Shown here piece by piece: positions 25,262-33,886 of a stretch of 36,318 nucleotides of DNA. The position numbers and the translations under genes were made by a program. The first letter of the stretch is position 1, and each line of letters begins with the position of its first letter. Where the stretch lies: the NCBI GenBank assembly GCA_021713415.1, contig JAKJJQ010000029.1, positions 1 to 36,318 on the forward strand, read 5' to 3'. This stretch comes from M0027 sp021713415 (lineage in GTDB: Bacteria > Pseudomonadota > Gammaproteobacteria > Francisellales > Francisellaceae). Below the pieces are notes generated by a model that worked only from the letters and a program-made list of their open reading frames with translations, searched no databases and was not told where the DNA came from.

Positions 25262-26077
25262 TTATAAAAAATCTTCTAAATGATTACGAGCAAAATTAAT
25301 TAAATCTGACTTTGTCGTTAACGATAATTTATCTTTAATGTGGTTTAAATGTGTCTCTATTGTTCTAGGAGAGATATTAAAGTTTTTAGCAACTTCCTTC
25401 ATAGTAAAACCTTTACCAATTTCATATAAACAATCTAATTCTCTTGCGGTCAAACTAATACCATGATACTGCCCTTCTAAATTAAAAGCTTTAATTTTTG
25501 TTTGGTTAAGAAACTGATTAAAACGTTGATTATCATTATCAATTTGGTGTTTAACATTTTCTTGAATCAAATAAGGGGTAATCAGTAACTTTTCTTTTTC
25601 TAATTGAAGGTTTGGTACTAATTCATTTTTAAAATAAGTAATAAATCGCCTAAGTAACTTTAAATGGTTGATATAAAAATTCATCATATGACAGTTACTT
25701 TCTATCACTCCAAATTGAAACATTTCAAGGTAATGATCATTACTTGAATTAATCCAAGCAATAATATGATCAATATTAAATTCTGTAGATCTTAATTCAT
25801 TAATCTTCTTAGTTTCAAAATAGTCAAATAGATAAAATGCATTATCTTTTACCTGATCCCATTTAGTTGCATAAATAACACTATCTTTATAGAGGCCATG
25901 TTTTGTATAGCAATTTATCCAATCATAGCGGTTACTACATTTCAATTCATTACCATTATCATAACGCACATAATAAAGAAAATAATCGACACCTATTAAT
26001 TGAAGCAATTGAGTTGCTTTAACAATCACTTCACTATTTTGCGCACTTAAATGTACATCAATTGAATCTGTAGCCAT
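25262..26077 (-). CDS. LuxR-family transcriptional regulator
   Basis: The 271-residue protein has a C-terminal LuxR/FixJ helix-turn-helix: LTARELDCLYEIGKGFTMKEVAKNFNISPRTIETHLNHIKDKL (about 206-250). The N-terminal 190 residues look like a ligand- or signal-sensing domain (VDYFLYYVRYDNGNELKCSN...WINCYTKHGLYKDSVIYATKWDQV), comparable in layout to orphan LuxR regulators of intracellular gammaproteobacteria. No receiver-domain phosphorylation site is seen and no luxI is nearby. It is divergently transcribed from the gene at 26155, with 77 bp between them. Confidence 0.88.
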   Translation of the reverse strand: MATDSIDVHLSAQNSEVIVKATQLLQLIGVDYFLYYVRYDNGNELKCSNRYDWINCYTKHGLYKDSVIYATKWDQVKDNAFYLFDYFETKKINELRSTEFNIDHIIAWINSSNDHYLEMFQFGVIESNCHMMNFYINHLKLLRRFITYFKNELVPNLQLEKEKLLITPYLIQENVKHQIDNDNQRFNQFLNQTKIKAFNLEGQYHGISLTARELDCLYEIGKGFTMKEVAKNFNISPRTIETHLNHIKDKLSLTTKSDLINFARNHLEDFL

Positions 26078-26154
26078 CCGTAATTTTTACTGATTTATTT
26101 AATCCATTTTACGGCTATATTACATCTAAATAATTAATATGAGGAGTAAAAATC

Positions 26155-26892
26155 ATGAATAACATAAAAATAACAACCTCTCATCCCACTATTATACCTC
26201 AGTATGAACTTTGGGGGTTAGGTAAATTATTAACTAAGCCTACATGTGAGCCACTCAATACAATATCAGACGATCTTTTAAATATTGCTAATCAATTTGT
26301 TAATGATGATAACTTTAAGCTATCAACAATAAAGTTTGTTTCTTTTAACACTGATTCTCAAAAGCTAAACGCTATATTAATAAGATATTCCAAACAACCT
26401 GAGCATTTAAATGCAGAACATATCAGCATTTTAATTAATCAGTCAACCCATCAACTACTTGGTTTAACTAAACAAATAAAACAACCTCAAAATAAATTAC
26501 CAACACATAAGCTAGCTTATGAAAAAGCTATCATTTTTTTAAAAAAATATGCGCATGACTTAGTTGCAAAAAAACCTATATTAAATCTACCAAGTTGTAA
26601 TTCTGATCAAAGACTAGAATTTAACCCTGTGATTGTAATTGATAATATTCAATTACATTGGATAGACCAACATCAAGAAATAATTACCGTTGATAATAAA
26701 AAATGCATTGTTAATGGTTTAAAAGTAAAATGCTATATACCTAAGATTGATCGTTGGGCATGGGTTATTGTAGATTACTATGGTAATATCATAACCTTTG
26801 AACGAAATATACATTGGGATTTTAATAAACATCAACGTTTAACACCCATGTGGCTACATGATCAATGGTTGATTAAGCATAAAGTATGTTGA
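26155..26892 (+). CDS. Hypothetical protein divergent from the LuxR gene
   Basis: The family of this 245-residue protein is not recognised. A strong ribosome site (GAGGAG) precedes the ATG, suggesting good expression. There is no signal peptide. The C-terminal half has several aromatic beta strands (IQLHWIDQ, WAWVIVDYYGNIITFERNIHWDF), and the fold may be alpha/beta with a terminal barrel-like or PepSY-like part, a weak guess. Sharing a 77-bp intergenic region with the LuxR gene makes it a candidate target of that regulator. Confidence 0.6.
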   Translation: MNNIKITTSHPTIIPQYELWGLGKLLTKPTCEPLNTISDDLLNIANQFVNDDNFKLSTIKFVSFNTDSQKLNAILIRYSKQPEHLNAEHISILINQSTHQLLGLTKQIKQPQNKLPTHKLAYEKAIIFLKKYAHDLVAKKPILNLPSCNSDQRLEFNPVIVIDNIQLHWIDQHQEIITVDNKKCIVNGLKVKCYIPKIDRWAWVIVDYYGNIITFERNIHWDFNKHQRLTPMWLHDQWLIKHKVC

Positions 26893-26986
26893 ATTTTATT
26901 ATAATTTTACATTTAAAGTATTTTAAAAATAAATATAAAATTTTATCATAGCATTTATTATTCTAATTTAACTACAATGAGATATC

Positions 26987-27514
26987 ATGAAAATAAATGT
27001 TGAGAGTTTAAATATATCTAAACTTGAGAAAAGCTTACAAAACTTAAAGTTTTTAATTGAACATAATCGCTACAGTCGCGTAAATACAATTTATACAGAT
27101 CAAAGTATAGAAAGCATAAAGGAAATTTTAAGCGAACTTAACCATTATCGCTTTCCAGACAAAACGATAGAAATTAAAAACCCACAAAACTTGGTACATT
27201 TTTATCAATTATTTAATCTACTAGAAACAAAACAATGCCCTGATATGATTGAAATGTTTATGTTTCGACAGTATATAGATAGTAAAAAAGAACTAATACC
27301 TATAATAGACTTAACCAACCAAAGTCATCTTATAAATAAATCAAGTATAGATAACTTATCAAATAATCCATATATCAATAATGATAAAGAAGCAAAATAT
27401 ATAGCTATTAGAGAGAAAGTTTATAAAGAAATGAAGGAAAGTTCATATGAGCAACCTCCTCAGTTAATGAGCTTTTCAAAACAGGAAGAAGAAAGCTCGG
27501 GTCTTGATTATTAA
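26987..27514 (+). CDS. Hypothetical protein, 175 aa
   Basis: No family is recognised. It is a soluble Asn/Lys/Glu/Ile-rich protein without a signal peptide. The last 40 residues are acidic (KEMKESSYEQPP... ending EEESSGLDY). Glu/Ser-rich tails of this kind recall the C-terminal 'E-block' signals of Dot/Icm-translocated proteins, but no Dot/Icm gene is present in the window to support that. It follows the previous gene by 94 bp, with an AT-rich gap containing no terminator, and converges on bdhA 28 bp away. Confidence 0.5.
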   Translation: MKINVESLNISKLEKSLQNLKFLIEHNRYSRVNTIYTDQSIESIKEILSELNHYRFPDKTIEIKNPQNLVHFYQLFNLLETKQCPDMIEMFMFRQYIDSKKELIPIIDLTNQSHLINKSSIDNLSNNPYINNDKEAKYIAIREKVYKEMKESSYEQPPQLMSFSKQEEESSGLDY

Positions 27515-27542
27515 TACTTACAAAAATCTATTTTTTATCTTT

Positions 27543-28322
27543 CTACTCAATAAACCAACCATGACTTGCAATAATTGACTGGCCTGTCAACGCATTACTA
27601 TTAAAACTTCCAAAGAAAATAGCACATTCAGCAATATCTTTTACAGATGTAAATTCACCATCAACTGTATTTTTTAACATCACATCTTTAATAACTTCAT
27701 CTTCAGAGATAGTTAACTCACTTGCTAATTGAGGAATTTGTTTTTCTACTAATGGAGTTCTAACAAAACCTGGACAAATAACATTAGCACGAACATTGTA
27801 TTTTGCACCCTCTTTAGCAACAACGCGACATAAGCCAAGTAATCCATGTTTAGCAGTTACATAAGGAGCTTTAAATTCAGAAGCTTCTTTAGAATGGACA
27901 GATCCCATATAAATAATACTACCGCTATTATTTTGATACATATACTTCAAACATGCTTTAGTTATTAAAAATGCGCCATCTAAATGGAGAGATAGTATTA
28001 ATTTCCATTTTTCATAAGTAAGCTGTTCAATAGGTGAAATATATTGAATACCTGCATTGCTAATTAAGATATCAATATGTTTATATTGATTAATTACTTC
28101 TTCAACAGCATTATGAACTTGTTCTTCATTTGTAACATCCACTGCAACTGCATGTGCTTGACCACCAGATGTTTTAATTTCAGATACAACAGTGTTTGCT
28201 GATTTAAAATCTATATCAGCAATAATAACAATAGCACCCTCTTTAGCATATGCAAATGCAATTTCTTTGCCTATTCCACTAGCAGCTCCAGTAATAATAG
28301 ATACTTTATCCTTCAAGCTCAT
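27543..28322 (-). CDS. bdhA: 3-hydroxybutyrate dehydrogenase (SDR family)
   Basis: This enzyme oxidises (R)-3-hydroxybutyrate to acetoacetate with NAD, the step after polyhydroxybutyrate depolymerisation. The Rossmann loop is TGAASGIGKEIA, and NAG is in ISNAGIQY. S141, Y154 and K158 form the SDR catalytic set in MGSVHSKEASEFKAPYVTAKHG, a sequence specific to BdhA. ELTISEDE and the LVEKQIPQ stretch fit the substrate loop. At 259 residues it is full length. It is colinear with gloA (55 bp) and the permease, perhaps one transcript. Confidence 0.94.
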   Translation of the reverse strand: MSLKDKVSIITGAASGIGKEIAFAYAKEGAIVIIADIDFKSANTVVSEIKTSGGQAHAVAVDVTNEEQVHNAVEEVINQYKHIDILISNAGIQYISPIEQLTYEKWKLILSLHLDGAFLITKACLKYMYQNNSGSIIYMGSVHSKEASEFKAPYVTAKHGLLGLCRVVAKEGAKYNVRANVICPGFVRTPLVEKQIPQLASELTISEDEVIKDVMLKNTVDGEFTSVKDIAECAIFFGSFNSNALTGQSIIASHGWFIE

Positions 28323-28377
28323 TTTTTCTAATTCCCTAAAGCTTATATTGCTGACATGTTAGATAAATGAAAAAACG

Positions 28378-28770
28378 CTATCTAACCTTTTTCTCAATTA
28401 GTTCTATTTGATAGCCATTAGGATCTTTGACAAATGCAATAATACTACTGCCTCCCTTAACTGGACCAGCTTCTCTTGTAACAATACCACCTTGACGTTT
28501 TATCCTTTCACAACTTTCATAAACATCATCAACCTCCACACATAAATGGCCAAAGGCATCACCATGATTATACTCTGATTTATCCCAATTATATGTTAAT
28601 TCAATTGCTGTAACTGAATTAACATCATCTCCATAACCAATAAAAGCTAATGTATAGCGATACGCTTGATTCTCAATCTTCTTTAATAATTGCATACCAA
28701 ATATATTTTGATAAAAATCAATTGATTCATCTAAATTATTAACTCTAATCATAATATGTGCTAATCGCAT
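28378..28770 (-). CDS. gloA: Lactoylglutathione lyase (glyoxalase I)
   Basis: GloA converts the methylglyoxal-glutathione hemithioacetal to lactoylglutathione. All four metal ligands are present: H5, E57 (TAIELTYNW), H75 (FGHLCVEV) and E123 (YQIELIE), with the same spacing as in E. coli GloA (5/56/74/122, one residue longer). DPNGYQIEL is the family's end motif. At 130 residues it is about normal. It lies between the permease and bdhA on the same strand. A copy of the dispersed 20-bp repeat sits 16 bp upstream of its ATG. Confidence 0.95.
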   Translation of the reverse strand: MRLAHIMIRVNNLDESIDFYQNIFGMQLLKKIENQAYRYTLAFIGYGDDVNSVTAIELTYNWDKSEYNHGDAFGHLCVEVDDVYESCERIKRQGGIVTREAGPVKGGSSIIAFVKDPNGYQIELIEKKVR

Positions 28771-28785
28771 GGTACTCTCTCATTT

Positions 28786-28805
28786 TTTATGGTTTATATA
28801 TAACT
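28786..28805 (+). repeat. Dispersed 20-bp repeat, copy 2
   Basis: This is an exact copy of TTTATGGTTTATATATAACT, here between the permease stop and the gloA start, so it lies in the 5' leader of gloA on the transcribed (minus) strand. With copy 3 the identity extends to 22-23 bases (a further T at each end). Confidence 0.7.
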
Positions 28806-28811
28806 TGTTTG

Positions 28812-30152
28812 TTAAGCTCTGAATTTATAAATCAGCCAACCAATAACTAAAAAAATTAATGGTCCTAATATCAGTTCCAATTCATAGATAACAATATCAT
28901 AAGTTGTTGTCAAGCTATGCGGCGGTTGAAAGCTAAATACAATGCCAAGGGCTGTTGATAAAAAAACCAATACACCATATACATATCTTAGTTTGCCTTT
29001 ATTTAATTTTATATAAGCAACAACCAGGTATAAATATGGTATAAAATATAGTACAGTTGCCATCAAAATTAACGCTTGGTACATTGTATTTACTGTCGCT
29101 AAAAAGTTAGTTAACAACACGATAATGGTCACTAGAACTCCCATAAAAACAAGCGCATTTTTTGGTGCCTGATACTTATTTGTTTTATGTAACCAGTCTG
29201 GCAAAATGCCTTTAGGTGTGCATTTAAAAAACATAATTACAGGTGCTAATAACCAAATACTAACAGCAGCAAATTCAGCAAAAGTTAATAAAAAGGACAT
29301 TAATTTTGCAAACCAGCCAATTTTAAACTCCTGACCAACAATATCAAACGCTTGCATTAAACCTGCTGCACTTTCTATATGCGCAGGCGAAGCAACTAGA
29401 TTTAATGCAATTGTCCCTAAAATATATAAACCAAATAAGATAAAAGCAGATAAGGTTAACCCGTAATACAAAGTCTTTTTAGCATCTTTTACTGAATTAG
29501 CAAATGTTGGAATAATTTCAATACCCGCCATTGCAAACATTATGATTGTTAACGTTGATAGATTATCTAAAATATGACCATGAGGAATGATATTTTTCAC
29601 TGAGAAATCAGTCGCACTTACTCCACTAATGAAAAAAGCAGCAAACCCTAAAACTATAATTGCGATTGCTGGTATAAATGAACCAATAATTCCACCAATA
29701 TCAACCAAATACTTATTTGCTCTTATGCCATAAAAACTAATAATAGTTATCAACCAAAACGCAGCTAATACCGTAAAAGATATATAGTAATGATTGCTAA
29801 TCAAATCTGGTCTTCCAATAAAATAAGCAAAGTTAGTTGCTAAGAATATTAAAACTGCTGGATAGTAAAATATTGTATTAACCCAATATAACCAAGCAAC
29901 CATAAACCCAGCTTTATCACCTAACGCTCGTTTTGTCCAAGCATACATTCCCCCTTCATCAGGATGAGACTTAGATAATTGAACTGCTATAATGACTAAA
30001 GGAGCAAAAAAGACTATAGCTCCTAATACCCAGAAAAATATTGCTGAAGCACCCAACCCTGCAGCAACAGGTATCCACCGAATACCGAAATTTGCAGTAA
30101 CAGCCATAATCGTTACATCTTTAAAACCGAGTACCTTATTGCTTGCTTGCAT
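28812..30152 (-). CDS. APC-superfamily amino acid permease/antiporter
   Basis: The 446-residue product has about 12 membrane helices. The N-terminus MQASNKVLGFKDVTIMAVTANFGIRWIPVAAGLGAS is helix 1 with a G-rich unwound region. LSKSHPDEGGMYAWTKRALG is the conserved APC loop (EGGxYxW), as in glutamate/GABA antiporter-like proteins of intracellular gammaproteobacteria. LTIIMFAMAGIEIIPTFANSVKDAKKT is the helix-6 signature. The substrate is not predictable from sequence. The stop is 41 bp before gloA, the next gene on the strand. Confidence 0.9.
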   Translation of the reverse strand: MQASNKVLGFKDVTIMAVTANFGIRWIPVAAGLGASAIFFWVLGAIVFFAPLVIIAVQLSKSHPDEGGMYAWTKRALGDKAGFMVAWLYWVNTIFYYPAVLIFLATNFAYFIGRPDLISNHYYISFTVLAAFWLITIISFYGIRANKYLVDIGGIIGSFIPAIAIIVLGFAAFFISGVSATDFSVKNIIPHGHILDNLSTLTIIMFAMAGIEIIPTFANSVKDAKKTLYYGLTLSAFILFGLYILGTIALNLVASPAHIESAAGLMQAFDIVGQEFKIGWFAKLMSFLLTFAEFAAVSIWLLAPVIMFFKCTPKGILPDWLHKTNKYQAPKNALVFMGVLVTIIVLLTNFLATVNTMYQALILMATVLYFIPYLYLVVAYIKLNKGKLRYVYGVLVFLSTALGIVFSFQPPHSLTTTYDIVIYELELILGPLIFLVIGWLIYKFRA

Positions 30153-30322
30153 CGTATTTCCAAAATATAAATATTAATTATAAATTACGTTGTAAAATTT
30201 GAAATTAGCATAACATAAAGCACTATAAGTTAATATCAGATGATTTAAGTTTGAGGCTTGACATAGTAACTATTTCAGCCGTATGATCATTTTTTAATTT
30301 GATTTATTTAAAGGACTATTAA

Positions 30323-30949
30323 ATGAGTTATCTTGATTTATTGCATAATCGTTATGCTTGTAAAAAGTTTGATGAAACAAAGATAATTACTCCAGAAGAT
30401 GAAGCTACCATATTAGAAGCAGCGAGATTATCACCTTCCTCTTTTGGACTTGAACCGTGGAAATTAGTCGTTATACATAATAAAGAATTAAGAAAAAAAT
30501 TATTACCGGCATGCTGGAATCAACCGCAGATAACTACTAGTAACTTTCTTGTTGTAATATTAAGTCGTGCATCTCATAACTTCAGAGGACCAACTGATTA
30601 TATTAAACAAAAAGTAGCAGCTAAAGGTTTCCCTGATAAAGTGCAAGAAGGCTATATTGATGTTATAGGTAACTTTATTATGGGTGTAGAAACCAACGAA
30701 TGGGCAAAACGTCAATGCTATATTGCACTTTCTAATATGATCAATGCTGCAACATCACTTGGTATTAATAGTTGCCCGCTTGAAGGTTTTGAGCCTGAAA
30801 ATGTCACTAAAATTTTAGAAGATGAAAAAAACCTTAATCTTGATGATTTTAATGTTTGCGTTTTATGTGCATTTGGCTATAGTGCTATGGAAAAACCACA
30901 ACAACAATTTAGATCTAATCAAGAAGATGTAATTGAAAAGATTATTTAA
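30323..30949 (+). CDS. Nitroreductase-family NAD(P)H-dependent oxidoreductase
   Basis: This FMN-dependent nitroreductase (NfsB/NfnB-like group) has 208 residues. It starts LHNRYACKKFDETK (FMN-phosphate Arg region). ARLSPSSFGLEPWKLVVI is the NTR signature. It ends with the flavin-binding part MINAATSLGINSCPLEGFEPENV and CALCAFGYS-type residues (VLCAFGYSAMEKPQQQFR). AAAGGA is 8 nt upstream of the ATG. It diverges from the permease across 170 bp. The natural electron acceptor is unknown, with quinones and nitroaromatics the usual test substrates. Confidence 0.92.
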   Translation: MSYLDLLHNRYACKKFDETKIITPEDEATILEAARLSPSSFGLEPWKLVVIHNKELRKKLLPACWNQPQITTSNFLVVILSRASHNFRGPTDYIKQKVAAKGFPDKVQEGYIDVIGNFIMGVETNEWAKRQCYIALSNMINAATSLGINSCPLEGFEPENVTKILEDEKNLNLDDFNVCVLCAFGYSAMEKPQQQFRSNQEDVIEKII

Positions 30950-30971
30950 TAATTACTTTATCGTAGATATT

Positions 30972-30991
30972 TTTATGGTTTATATATAACT
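30972..30991 (+). repeat. Dispersed 20-bp repeat, copy 3
   Basis: This is an exact copy of TTTATGGTTTATATATAACT, 23 bp after the nitroreductase stop and 52 bp before the end of the converging BON-lipoprotein gene. Confidence 0.7.
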
Positions 30992-31042
30992 TATTTAAAA
31001 CAACAATCATTCAAATTAATCACAAATTTTCTCTATTAATGA

Positions 31043-31789
31043 TTACACAGGCCCTGCTGGCCCAATCGCTGAATTACTTTTTACTTTATTAGTATCCATC
31101 GATTGTTCATTAGAAGATAAATCATTATTATCATTAGCAACCGAAGTTTGCTTCATTGAGGAATTACTAGCATACTGATCATCCTTATTTGAAGGTACAA
31201 TTGAATATGCTTCTATAACCTTATGAACCCCAGATACCTGACTCGCTACAGTTGATGCTTCTTTAGCTTCTGATTTTGTTACCGCCCCCATCATATAAAC
31301 AATGCCTTGTTCAGTAACTACTTTATATTTAAAACTATTTATTCCATTTGCAATTAAGCTTGATATAACAGAAGTTGTAATTAAACTATCTGATGCGTAG
31401 GTACCAACGCTCACAGGTGGGCCTACAGTTAATTGATTATAAACAATTTGAACACCAGCTAAATTAGCAATTTTATTTGCTAAAGAGGTTTGAATCGCCT
31501 CTGTTGGTACCTGGCCTAGTAATAAAACAATTCTATTAAATACAATAATTTCAACATTAGAATTATTCTTGAGTTCTGGATAGTCTTTTAATAAATCAAT
31601 TGCATTGATTTTAATTTGCATATCTGATGCCTGTGTTTTAACAGGTACACTATTAGCACCAGCTGCTGTACCAATTGCAGCGCCTGAAGCACCCGCAACA
31701 ACTGCAGGAGCGCAGCCACTAATTGCAGTTAAAGCCACACTACCAATTACTGTTAGAATAATAAATTGAGTCTTATTAAACATATTCAC
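31043..31789 (-). CDS. BON-domain lipoprotein (DolP/YraP-like)
   Basis: This is probably an outer-membrane lipoprotein important for envelope integrity. The lipobox is ISGC (C26) after a hydrophobic signal segment. Two BON domains follow: one with NVEIIVFNRIVLLLGQVPTEAIQTSLANKIANLAGV (about 78-113), and one with YKVVTEQGIVYMMGAVTKSEAKEASTVASQVSGVHKV (about 155-191). The two-domain layout and length are those of YraP/DolP, but a 50-residue Ser/Asn-rich tail is added. It follows mnmC on the same strand by 79 bp. Confidence 0.92.
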   Translation of the reverse strand: MNMFNKTQFIILTVIGSVALTAISGCAPAVVAGASGAAIGTAAGANSVPVKTQASDMQIKINAIDLLKDYPELKNNSNVEIIVFNRIVLLLGQVPTEAIQTSLANKIANLAGVQIVYNQLTVGPPVSVGTYASDSLITTSVISSLIANGINSFKYKVVTEQGIVYMMGAVTKSEAKEASTVASQVSGVHKVIEAYSIVPSNKDDQYASNSSMKQTSVANDNNDLSSNEQSMDTNKVKSNSAIGPAGPV

Positions 31790-31868
31790 ATAAACTACCT
31801 TTTAATTGATTTCCGTATATAACTGAATATATAGATTATTCTCTTATGATCAGCCCTATGAATCAAGT

Positions 31869-33806
31869 TTATTGTTTTGATTTTAACATCCTTATTAAAA
31901 AACGTGCTGGATGAATTGATTCAATTAAATTATAAGGAAATATACAAGATGAAGCTGTTAATATATTCGTTAAGATTTTTGCACTAATTAAGGATGATGC
32001 TAAACCTTTTGAACCAAAGCCACTGGCAATATACAATCCATCGTTTAACTGAGGTTGATCTAATCGCCACCATGGGGTGCCTTTTGCTAAATGATATTGA
32101 TATAAACTGTTATATTCTCCATAATCTGGCACTCGCCCTACTAAAGGCATGTGATCAGATGTAACACAACGCATAGATACTCTTGAACTTAAAATATCAA
32201 CCATACGTTTATCAATACCAAGCTTATCTAGTAAAGAAAGGTTTAATTGATCATCATGCTCTCTGACTTCTAATTCGTAATCACCATTATCACGATAAGT
32301 TGCACCTAATACATAGAGATCATTAACAAAATCTTTTACTAAATAACCACCATTAGAAATCATAGTTTGACTATTTAAATCACCTTTTATACAAGTTATT
32401 TGTCCAACTGAAGCAAATACAGGTATATCTTTAGTTTGTTCAAAGTGTTTAATTGCGCCATAACCGCCAGCAATAATAACTGCATCATATTTATAACTGT
32501 TATTTTGTGTTGTAACTTGCCAACTATTATCAATTTTATTTAAATTTACTACATCATGTTTTGTCTTTATATCAACATAATGATCTGCTAATTGTATCCA
32601 TAATTGACATAATGATTTTGGATGAATTGAAAAACACTTTGGATAATAAAATGCTTTATGATTCATAGCTAAATTTGTTAAGTTTTCTACTTTATTCAAA
32701 TCAGCTAATTGTATAATATCTGTATTTAATTGGCGTTTATTGATTAATTTTTGATACCAGAGTTCATCTGTTTGTTGAATAACTTCTATTAGACCACTCT
32801 GATTAAATTGAATCTGATCTTTATGCTGATTTAAAAACTGCTCTAAAAGAATAAAGCCTGTACTATGAAACTGATCTGAAGCATTATAATCAAGTGTTAA
32901 ATAAGGTCTTACCATCCCTACTGAATTACCTGATGCACCTGATGCAATATCATCACTTTTTTCATAAATGCTAGATTTAATCTTTGCTTTTGATAACTCA
33001 TAAGCTAGTGCACACCCTGCTAAACCACCACCAATAATTGCAACATGATTTATTGTTTGTTTTTTCTGTTTTGGCATAAACCAAGGTTTAGTTTTAGGTA
33101 TTGATTGCTTCTTTGTTTTGTAATCGCCATAAAGCATTTCACGTTTAATACCAAAACCTTTATCTTTTAATACGCTAAACCCACAAGTTTCTAGTCCTTT
33201 GCGAACGATACTTGCAGCAGTAAAAGTAGCAAATGTTGTATTATTTTTACTTAATTTAGCAATCTCTGTAAATAATGAGTCTCTCCACATAGATTCATTT
33301 TTTGAAGGTGCAAAGCCATCTAAAAACCAAGCATCCACTTTTATATCCATTTGCTTAAATACATCTAAAGCATCACCTAACAATAAAACTAAGGTAATAT
33401 TATCAGCTATTTGTATTGGGAAATTACCTTCATAAAGGGTATTTGGATAACCTTTAATTAATTGATTTGATAGTTTATTTAATTGGGGCCAAAGTGATAA
33501 TGCTTGCTCCAAGTCTTTTTTAGTCAGTGGATATTTTTCTGCTGAGTAATAAATTAATTTTGATGTTTTAGCTGCTGTTTGTTGCCATAATTTAGCTGTA
33601 GCTAGAAAATTCAAACCTGTGCCAAATCCAGTTTCAGCTATCACAAACTGATCATTGCACGCTAGAAAACGCGCTTTTAAAAAATTATGCTGTATAAATA
33701 CATATTCAATTTCTTCTAAACCACCTGATTTAGAGAAATAAATATCATTAAATTGTTGCGAAACTGGCTCACCTGATGCTTGCCAATCAATTTTTGCTGG
33801 TTTCAA
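31869..33806 (-). CDS. mnmC: Bifunctional MnmC (tRNA mnm5s2U biosynthesis)
   Basis: MnmC finishes mnm5(s2)U34 in tRNA. The C-terminal FAD oxidase removes carboxymethyl and the N-terminal SAM domain adds methyl. Residues 1-240 (W8, ETGFGTGLNFL, DAWFLDGFAPSKNESMWRDS) are MnmD-like, and VAIIGGGLAGCALAYEL from about 253 starts the FAD domain, with ASGASGNSVGMVRP and the C-terminal GFGSKGLASS. The start is a TTG at 33806. An in-frame TAG lies just two codons upstream and the MnmC N-terminal motif follows immediately, so TTG is forced. A weak start suits low expression. Confidence 0.95.
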   Translation of the reverse strand: MKPAKIDWQASGEPVSQQFNDIYFSKSGGLEEIEYVFIQHNFLKARFLACNDQFVIAETGFGTGLNFLATAKLWQQTAAKTSKLIYYSAEKYPLTKKDLEQALSLWPQLNKLSNQLIKGYPNTLYEGNFPIQIADNITLVLLLGDALDVFKQMDIKVDAWFLDGFAPSKNESMWRDSLFTEIAKLSKNNTTFATFTAASIVRKGLETCGFSVLKDKGFGIKREMLYGDYKTKKQSIPKTKPWFMPKQKKQTINHVAIIGGGLAGCALAYELSKAKIKSSIYEKSDDIASGASGNSVGMVRPYLTLDYNASDQFHSTGFILLEQFLNQHKDQIQFNQSGLIEVIQQTDELWYQKLINKRQLNTDIIQLADLNKVENLTNLAMNHKAFYYPKCFSIHPKSLCQLWIQLADHYVDIKTKHDVVNLNKIDNSWQVTTQNNSYKYDAVIIAGGYGAIKHFEQTKDIPVFASVGQITCIKGDLNSQTMISNGGYLVKDFVNDLYVLGATYRDNGDYELEVREHDDQLNLSLLDKLGIDKRMVDILSSRVSMRCVTSDHMPLVGRVPDYGEYNSLYQYHLAKGTPWWRLDQPQLNDGLYIASGFGSKGLASSLISAKILTNILTASSCIFPYNLIESIHPARFLIRMLKSKQ

Positions 33807-33886
33807 ATTCTACTCATATAAACATAAAAGTTAATTTTGAGAAATTATAATATAAATGAGCAATATTGATAAGGTTTTGGGTATAT

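Noticed and set aside
33807..33886. Upstream extension or frameshift of mnmC
   Set aside because: An in-frame TAG lies just before the TTG, and the conserved MnmC N-terminus starts right after it, so the gene is complete from TTG.
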